From the NCBI GenBank assembly GCA_039990395.1, contig JBDXFZ010000139.1, forward strand, positions 1 to 64,000: a stretch of 64,000 bases of DNA, given 5' to 3'. Numbering within the stretch: position 1 is the first letter of the stretch; the number at the start of each line of letters is the position of its first letter. This document shows, piece after piece, positions 58,603-64,000 of the stretch. The notes below the pieces were generated by a model. The model searched no databases and was not told where the DNA came from. It worked only from the letters and a program-made list of their open reading frames with translations. A program made the position numbers and the translations under genes. This stretch comes from CALINF01 sp039990395 (GTDB lineage Bacteria > Pseudomonadota > Gammaproteobacteria > Pseudomonadales > Halieaceae).

Positions 58603-59649
58603 ATGTTCAGTCAACTTCTAGAATTGATAAGACAACCACTAGCGCCAAGCTGCAAGTTGTTCGCAGGTTCTGCAGCGCTACTATTGGTTGCTACCACCGC
58701 GCCTTTCTCGCAAGCAGCTGGAATTGCACCGGCAGATATCGAGCGCGTGCTGGGCGAAGCTCACAAGCAGTTCTCCGCCGTGAAGGACGGCGCCAATGCC
58801 GACTATATTCCAGCGTTGGACGAAGTTAACTCAGAACTGTTTAGTATCTCCCTGGTCACTCCCGACGGGCGTGTATATGACGTTGGCGACAGTAACTACA
58901 CCTTTTCAATTCAATCGATAAGCAAGGCGTTCATTGCAGCGAAAGTGATTGAGACTGAAGGCGCGGACGCTATGCTCGAGCAAATAGGTGTAGACGCAAC
59001 TGGAGCACCTTTCAATTCAATCAAGGCCATCGAGCGAATTGACGAGCGCTCCGTCAATCCCCTGGTTAACGCCGGCGCCATGGCTTCCGTCAGCATGCTC
59101 AAAGCGGACTCCCCTGAAGCTAAGTGGAACCTGATACTTGGCACACTCGAAGAATTCGCCGGCCGTAAACTCACGGTTATGGAAGACATTTACGAGTCCG
59201 AAGCCGCTACAAACGACCGCAATCAGGCGATCGCCAAATTACTGGAAGCGTACGGCCGCTTATACGACGACGTGGACAGCACCGTTGATCTCTATACCCG
59301 GCAGTGTTCAGTGGGCGTGACCTCCCACGATTTGGCAGTAATGGCAGGCACACTGGCCTCAGGTGGAACAAATCCCGTAACAGGCAAGCAGGTAGTCAAA
59401 GAGGACAATGTCCCGGAGGTTTTAGCGATAATGGCGACTGCAGGACTCTATGACGATTCGGGTATTTGGCTTTACAACGTTGGCCTTCCCGCCAAGAGTG
59501 GCGTGGGCGGAGGCATCGTTGCAGTGGCGCCGGGCCAATACGGGATCGCAGCTTTCTCACCTCGGCTGGATCAGGCCGGGAACAGCGTACGTGCCCAACT
59601 CGCCATCGAATATATTGTGGAACAGCTGGGCGGGAACGTTTTTGAATAG
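58603..59649 (+). CDS. glsA: Glutaminase with predicted N-terminal export signal
   Basis: 348 aa, about 40 longer than cytoplasmic GlsA (around 308). Residues 18-38 are a hydrophobic signal-like segment (LFAGSAALLLVATTAPFSQA) with a possible cleavage site after SQA, then the complete glutaminase domain: DYIPALDEVNSELFSISLVTPDGRVYDVGDS, catalytic S105-I-S-K108 and NPLVNAGAM. It converts glutamine to glutamate and ammonia, probably in the periplasm. AAGGGA lies six bases before ATG 58603; the ORF runs back to 58447 but without a ribosome site. Confidence 0.88.
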   Translation: MFSQLLELIRQPLAPSCKLFAGSAALLLVATTAPFSQAAGIAPADIERVLGEAHKQFSAVKDGANADYIPALDEVNSELFSISLVTPDGRVYDVGDSNYTFSIQSISKAFIAAKVIETEGADAMLEQIGVDATGAPFNSIKAIERIDERSVNPLVNAGAMASVSMLKADSPEAKWNLILGTLEEFAGRKLTVMEDIYESEAATNDRNQAIAKLLEAYGRLYDDVDSTVDLYTRQCSVGVTSHDLAVMAGTLASGGTNPVTGKQVVKEDNVPEVLAIMATAGLYDDSGIWLYNVGLPAKSGVGGGIVAVAPGQYGIAAFSPRLDQAGNSVRAQLAIEYIVEQLGGNVFE

Positions 59650-59708
59650 CCCCAGTCGAATCACTGCGCTTACCAATTCAGGTGAATGCAGTATCGATAG
59701 AGGCACCT

Positions 59709-60395
59709 ATGAGCAGTACTCACGTTTCGCTCAACACTGATCTCAACGCAAGAACCGTTGTTCGCACCGACAAAATGGACTGGACGCCCAGTCCCGGCGG
59801 GCATGTGTTGCGCAAGCGTTTGCATTTGTCGGGCCCCAGCGAGTCGGGGCAGGTCACTTCTGTGGTGCGCTACATGCCGGGTGCGAGATTTCCCAGTCAC
59901 GAACACCCGGAAGGGGAAGAAATTTTCGTACTCGACGGGGTGTTCTCAGACGAATACGGGGACTGGACTGCGGGCACCTACCTGCTCAACCCCGAGGGGT
60001 TCTCGCACGCGCCTTTTTCTGAAGAGGGTTGTACCTTGTTCGTCAAGCTGCGCCAGTTTCCCGGAACCGAGCGCGACCATGTAGCTGTCCAGACTCGCGA
60101 CGAGCCCTGGCGTGCGTCTGTGAAAAAAACTGCGCGCTGGAAAAAACTCTATGCACAGGACCCCTATCCAGATTTTATGCGCCTGGAACAATGGGAGAAT
60201 CCGTCGGATATTGGGGAGATCACGTTCCCACTCGGCGCCGAGCTCTTCGTGTTAAATGGGTCCTTCGACGATGAGCACGGCCACTACCCATTGAATACCT
60301 GGCTACGCATTCCGGCGGGCGAATCCCTCACACCTACAAGCCAGAAAATCTGTGAGCTCTACATCAAAGAGGGTGGCTTCACCCTGCTGCGCTAG
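59709..60395 (+). CDS. ChrR-like tandem cupin protein
   Basis: 228 aa. Two ChrR-type cupin domains: the first (about 35-125) has the metal-binding HEHPEGEEIFVLDGVFSDEYGDW; the second (about 160-225) has LGAELFVLNGSFDDEHGHYPLNTWLRIPAG. In the second copy the first histidine pair is absent, so it may not bind metal. ChrR domains act as anti-sigma zinc sensors, but with no sigma factor nearby this may be a stand-alone anti-oxidant or acetylacetone-cleaving-type cupin. GAGG precedes ATG 59709. It follows the glutaminase gene by 59 bases. Confidence 0.82.
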   Translation: MSSTHVSLNTDLNARTVVRTDKMDWTPSPGGHVLRKRLHLSGPSESGQVTSVVRYMPGARFPSHEHPEGEEIFVLDGVFSDEYGDWTAGTYLLNPEGFSHAPFSEEGCTLFVKLRQFPGTERDHVAVQTRDEPWRASVKKTARWKKLYAQDPYPDFMRLEQWENPSDIGEITFPLGAELFVLNGSFDDEHGHYPLNTWLRIPAGESLTPTSQKICELYIKEGGFTLLR

Positions 60396-60403
60396 GCATA
60401 GAG

Positions 60404-61168
60404 CTACAACGTCATACCACCGTCCACCACGATGCATTCACCATTAGTGTAGCTACTGGCATCTGATACCAGATACAGCACCGTGCCTGCCATTTCGTCG
60501 GGCTCTGCGTGGCGCCCCATCGGAATAACCTCCATCGCCCTGTCGTAGATCTCATCATTGCTGAACAGTGCGCCAGCAAACTTGGTGCGGGTGAGGCCCG
60601 GTAAAAGCGCATTGCAGCGTATACCGAGACCGCCACATTCCTTGGCAAACGCTTTGGTCATGTTAACGACCGCTGCCTTGGTAATGGAATAAATTCCCTG
60701 CATAGGACCAGGCTGCAGTGCATTGATTGACGCTGTGTTAACGATGGCACCGCCACCGTTGTCACGCATAAGCTTGCCTGCCTCAATCGACATAAAGAAA
60801 TACCCTCGCACATTCACATCGACTGTCTTATTAAACGCGCCCAGGTCGGTATCGAGAATATGGCCAAAATAGGGGTTAGTTGCAGCATTGTTAACACAGA
60901 TGTCCAAACGGCCATGAGCCGAGCGTATATGCGCAAACGTGGCGGCAATATCATCCATGCTGCCGACATGACAGGCAAATGCCTCAGCGCTGCCGCCGTC
61001 CGCACGAATCGCATCTGCCACCTTTGCACAATCATCAATCTTGCGACTCGATACGATCACATGTGCACCCTGCTGGGCTAGCAAACGGGCGATAGACTCG
61101 CCAATGCCACGGCTAGCACCGCTGACAAGTGCGATTTTTCCAGTGAGATCAAATAACTGTGTAGGCAT
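60404..61168 (-). CDS. Short-chain dehydrogenase/reductase
   Basis: 254 aa, classical SDR length. Cofactor motif GASRGIG near 17-23, NNAA near 91, catalytic Ser in NTASINA and Y-x-x-x-K in IYSITKAAV, with a C-terminal DGGM. The sequence favours NAD(P)H-dependent reduction of a ketone or 3-oxoacyl substrate. AAGGAA lies nine bases before the ATG. It is convergent with the cupin gene and stands alone. Substrate not deducible. Confidence 0.92.
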   Translation of the reverse strand: MPTQLFDLTGKIALVSGASRGIGESIARLLAQQGAHVIVSSRKIDDCAKVADAIRADGGSAEAFACHVGSMDDIAATFAHIRSAHGRLDICVNNAATNPYFGHILDTDLGAFNKTVDVNVRGYFFMSIEAGKLMRDNGGGAIVNTASINALQPGPMQGIYSITKAAVVNMTKAFAKECGGLGIRCNALLPGLTRTKFAGALFSNDEIYDRAMEVIPMGRHAEPDEMAGTVLYLVSDASSYTNGECIVVDGGMTL

Positions 61169-61294
61169 TGCTGCGGATTCCTTCTGCTAAGTTAAGGGGT
61201 GATATCAGTTGTTTTCTTCCGATACGATAACGCGTGCTCGCAAGACGCGCAGCTATCAGAAGTGCTCACTCCAGGGTGTCGGAATACTACGCGG

Positions 61295-62479
61295 TCACGA
61301 CGAGGATTGCATCTTGCTGCCCTGCCGACTCGAGCGCTCACGCAACGCCCAAACAAGATAGGCAAACACTAGCACAGCCAACGTCAGCCAGGCTGCCCGG
61401 TAGCCGAAAAGCGTAAGATTCAGCCCGCCCAAAAGAGGCCCCACTACCCTGCCCCAGGATGCCAACGACGCTGTAGTTCCCAACATCCTGCCACGTGACG
61501 CAACAGGCGTGCGCTCGCTGGTAAGCGTATTGAGAACCGGCATACACATGGTTGCGCCAGTCATGGTGATCAGCGCAGAACCTACGATGAACACTGCGGT
61601 GTTAGAAAACGCTGCGATGAGAAGACCAATAAAAAAGACACTAATGCTGGTTCGCAGCAAGGGTATCTCTCCGAACGTACGAACCAACGGACCAATAAGC
61701 ATCCCTTGCATCAAGGCCATGATCGCGCCCTGAATACCAAATACGATTCCGACTTCACGGGCAGTCCAATCTAAAAGATCGGCAACCCACAGCGGAAAAA
61801 TGTAGGTAAACCCGCTAACACAGCTGTTGTGCAGAACATACTGCAGGGCCAGTAGGCGGTTACCAGTTTCACGCAGCAGGGTTAGCGTCGATACTTTACG
61901 TTGCGTGCGCTGGAGATTCCGATTCTCCTGCCGACGTTGCGGGGATAATGATTCCGGCAAGAATATTTGCGCGGCAATCACAGCCAACAACGACATCATT
62001 CCGGCCACCAGACAGGGCAGCATAAAACTGCCACTATCACCTGCCAGCAAGCCACCCAGCACTGGACCCAATACAAGCCCCATACCAAACGCGGAGCCTA
62101 TTACCCCCATACCTCGCGCACGATTCTCAGGCGATGTCACGTCGGCCATCATGGCCGATGCCACACCAAAATTACCGGCCATGATGCCGGCAAAGGCGCG
62201 GGCGCAGTAAACCATCCACAACTCATTGGCCATGCCGAGCATAACGTAGGAAATAGCCGCGCCAGACAGGCAAATCATGATGACCGGCTTGCGGCCAAGG
62301 CGATCCGACAATCTCCCCCAAAAAGGACCACATAACCCTGAACACACCGCGTAGCTAACAATGATTAGGGCGATATCGATTTTGTCAGCGCCCAGCTCGG
62401 GCGACAAAAACGGGAGGATAGGAATAACGATACCAAACCCGATCAGGTCAATTAGCACCACGCCAAACAAAATCGGCAT
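61295..62479 (-). CDS. MFS efflux transporter (TetA/DHA1-like)
   Basis: 394 aa, about 12 hydrophobic segments. Motif A appears as GRLSDRLGRKPVI between TM2 and TM3, and the N-terminus (VVLIDLIGFGIVIPILPF) is that of TetA-type drug:H+ antiporters. A central basic loop (PQRRQENRNLQRTQRKV) separates the two halves. AGGGGTTT precedes the ATG. No TetR-type regulator is adjacent, so drug specificity is not supported; export of a small hydrophobic compound is the general inference. Confidence 0.88.
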   Translation of the reverse strand: MPILFGVVLIDLIGFGIVIPILPFLSPELGADKIDIALIIVSYAVCSGLCGPFWGRLSDRLGRKPVIMICLSGAAISYVMLGMANELWMVYCARAFAGIMAGNFGVASAMMADVTSPENRARGMGVIGSAFGMGLVLGPVLGGLLAGDSGSFMLPCLVAGMMSLLAVIAAQIFLPESLSPQRRQENRNLQRTQRKVSTLTLLRETGNRLLALQYVLHNSCVSGFTYIFPLWVADLLDWTAREVGIVFGIQGAIMALMQGMLIGPLVRTFGEIPLLRTSISVFFIGLLIAAFSNTAVFIVGSALITMTGATMCMPVLNTLTSERTPVASRGRMLGTTASLASWGRVVGPLLGGLNLTLFGYRAAWLTLAVLVFAYLVWALRERSSRQGSKMQSSS

Positions 62480-62754
62480 GGCTAAACCCCTAACGGCATA
62501 CGGGTATCACTGTACGACGCAGGTGCAGCAGACTCAGCTAACACCGCAACAACGTTCAGGTCTGTACAAAAATCTAGACGTACGGGGTAGTAACTGACGT
62601 TATCACGCGCTCCTTGGACTTCCCGGGGAATTGTTCTCGCCATGACTTTCAAACCGCGTAACCGACGCTCACTGTAGCAGTCCGTTGGCAAGAATTCACG
62701 GGTGGCAGCCGGGGTTATTCGATACACTTTAAGTGATAAGAATGGAAATATGTT

Positions 62755-63276
62755 ATGGCAATAATGAAAACGGAACGCTTGAGTCTGCGTGAATTTTGCC
62801 TGGACGATGCGGATGTCGTGCTGTCACTGTTGAATGACCCTGAATACATCGCCAACATTGGCGATCGCGGTATCCGTGACCTGCAACAAGCCCAGACCTA
62901 TTTATTGACTGGGCCAATCAAGAGTTACCGGGACAACAACTTCGGTCTGTATGCAATACAGCGCCATGGCGAGGAAGCCGTTATCGGCATGTGCGGCTTG
63001 ATTAAACGAGATGCGCTCTCGGGTATCGACTTAGGTTATGCGCTATTTCCAGAGGCTCGCAGGCAAGGGTACGCGCGGGAAGCTGCTGCGCGAGTCGTGG
63101 AGCAAGCGCGGGTGAGTCTACAGCTCGAAACATTGTTGGCAATCGTAGACCCGAGCAACAAGGCCTCCATACAACTGCTAGAAGCCCTGGAATTCATCTA
63201 CCAGCGCAACATAAGATTAACTCCAGACGATGATCCCGTAGCCTTATACGCCCTCACATTCGAGCCTATTGAATAA
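62755..63276 (+). CDS. GNAT-family N-acetyltransferase (RimJ/RimL-like)
   Basis: 173 aa. The order TERLSLREFCLDDADVVLSLLNDPEYI, YAIQRHGEEAVIGMCGLIKRD and the acetyl-CoA loop (LFPEARRQGYAREAAARVVEQA) is that of the RimJ/RimL/SpeG-type GNATs. Substrate may be a protein N-terminus or a small amine. ATG 62755 is used; ATG 62764 is an alternative. The 275 bases before it (62480-62754) hold no gene I can support. Confidence 0.88.
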   Translation: MAIMKTERLSLREFCLDDADVVLSLLNDPEYIANIGDRGIRDLQQAQTYLLTGPIKSYRDNNFGLYAIQRHGEEAVIGMCGLIKRDALSGIDLGYALFPEARRQGYAREAAARVVEQARVSLQLETLLAIVDPSNKASIQLLEALEFIYQRNIRLTPDDDPVALYALTFEPIE

Positions 63277-63295
63277 TACTAGTGCGCATGAGCGC

Positions 63296-64000
63296 CTATT
63301 GGGCAGAGAAAGAAGCAACCACTTTCTCTGCTTTCAAAAGCAACAAGGTATTGCCTTCGATTCGATAAGCAGTAATCTCGCCCATCGCATTGAGGTAGTC
63401 ACGCTCGAGGTCACCGCCTTCCATGCACGCCATCATGGTGCCCGCTAACGGTCCCAGCGTCAGGGCTTTACCTGCGACGCTCTCGCCTTCGAGTGCATAA
63501 CTACCAAAGTATCGATTGCAACCGGAAAAACCTGCAGCACGTTGCTCCTTAGACATAAACACTAGATCAATCGGCTTGTCCCCCGCGCCCAGCTGGGCCG
63601 GACTGCCTGACAGGGTCTCTAGCTGCCACTGTGTATCTTCAAGAGTCGCTGCCGAAGGCTCGGGCTCGGCTGGAACACGACGCACAAGCACTTCCACGGG
63701 ACTCTCCGAGAAGGGATCAATATAGTCTGTATTCGTAAACATAAGCCGATCACCACTATGAATAGTGGCGCGCAATGCATAACGCATTCTCGCGTCGACT
63801 TGGGACGTGTCGTACTCGATAACAAATGGGTAGGGTGGCGCGCCATCTGCCGCCATATTTACCACGGCCATTACCGTTGCCATCGCATCGGCGCGCGAAA
63901 CATCCTGTAACTGAATTTCAATCTGAGCATCGGGAGGCAGCAACATGCGCTCGCGATAAACAACCATTCCCTTAATAGTGCCAGCTGTCATCTCGGCACT
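63296..64000 (-). CDS. YbaY/META two-domain lipoprotein, 5' end beyond the window
   Basis: At least 234 residues; the frame is open to the window edge, so the signal peptide and lipobox expected for this family are not seen. The N-terminal domain is YbaY-like (GMVVYRERMLLPPDAQIEIQLQDVSRADA) and the C-terminal domain is META/HslJ-like (about 120-230: DTQWQLETLSGSPAQLG, FSGCNRYFGSY, LTLGPLAGTMMACMEGGD). META proteins are often envelope stress-related. The internal ATG at 63991 is not the natural start. Function unknown. Confidence 0.82.
   Translation of the reverse strand, partial: SAEMTAGTIKGMVVYRERMLLPPDAQIEIQLQDVSRADAMATVMAVVNMAADGAPPYPFVIEYDTSQVDARMRYALRATIHSGDRLMFTNTDYIDPFSESPVEVLVRRVPAEPEPSAATLEDTQWQLETLSGSPAQLGAGDKPIDLVFMSKEQRAAGFSGCNRYFGSYALEGESVAGKALTLGPLAGTMMACMEGGDLERDYLNAMGEITAYRIEGNTLLLLKAEKVVASFSAQ

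Noticed and set aside
62482..62727. 81-residue minus-strand ORF just upstream of the MFS gene
   Set aside because: No domain, no clear start signal; its end overlaps the MFS ribosome site by chance. A short leader peptide cannot be excluded.

Overview
The window reads as a chromosomal segment of a free-living, probably marine gammaproteobacterium. The evidence is the gene set: an MltF-type lytic transglycosylase, glutathione reductase, an AlgP-like histone H1-like protein, a YbaY/META lipoprotein, a DUF2878 plus chalcone-isomerase-like pair, and many periplasmic lipoproteins. Base composition is moderately GC-rich and even. I see no rRNA, tRNA, insertion sequence, integrase, prophage, CRISPR array or replication origin, so this looks like ordinary but metabolically rich chromosome. 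Genus-level placement is not possible from sequence reading alone; a Halieaceae-like (OM60/NOR5) relative is a guess.

Layout. 0.2-15.2 kb: an amine-catabolism island. It has two glutamine-synthetase-like ligases, a SnoaL-AraC regulator, a GcvT-like aminomethyltransferase translationally coupled to two phytoene-dehydrogenase-like FAD oxidoreductases, a bis-MGD molybdenum oxidoreductase, an agmatinase-family ureohydrolase, a class III aminotransferase and an APC amino acid/polyamine permease. 15.3-25.2 kb: mixed genes (ABM monooxygenase, DUF2878/CHI-like pair, SulP permease, GlpD-like dehydrogenase, a LysR/citrate-synthase-like divergent pair, FHA protein, metallo-beta-lactamase-fold and HSL-type hydrolases). 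25.2-33.0 kb: iron alcohol dehydrogenase, class V PLP enzyme, Lrp regulator, then a GMC dehydrogenase complex (catalytic subunit, Tat-exported small subunit, membrane protein) opposite a cytochrome c, and a quinone oxidoreductase. 33.0-41.1 kb: secreted subtilase, MltF, soluble sugar dehydrogenase, H1-like protein and small envelope proteins. 41.2-53.5 kb: sugar-type symporter, DAHP synthase, DUF481 outer-membrane protein, serine hydrolase, glutathione reductase, TauE/SafE exporter and a Gld-type ABC system with DUF4340 and a small lipoprotein. 53.5-64 kb: a 2-oxoglutarate hydroxylase/sulfotransferase pair, LysR, two DUF4136-like lipoproteins, hydroxyacid dehydrogenase, a glutaminase with an N-terminal export signal, ChrR-like cupin, SDR, MFS efflux pump, GNAT and an edge-truncated YbaY-META lipoprotein.

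The best candidate for an undescribed system is the 3.4-12.2 kb minus-strand block. A free-standing GcvT folate-type protein is co-translated with two paralogous flavoproteins, beside a molybdenum oxidoreductase, a ureohydrolase and a gamma-glutamyl ligase-like enzyme. I infer a pathway that takes up a polyamine, guanidino or N-methylated amine, removes one-carbon or guanidino groups, and feeds the products to central metabolism. The substrate cannot be read from sequence. Other points worth attention: a citrate-synthase homologue with Glu in place of the catalytic Asp, a glutaminase with a predicted signal peptide, the three-gene GMC complex with ATGA couplings, and the hydroxylase/sulfotransferase pair. 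Many genes here appear to use TTG or GTG starts; where a Shine-Dalgarno sequence favours one of these, I have used it.
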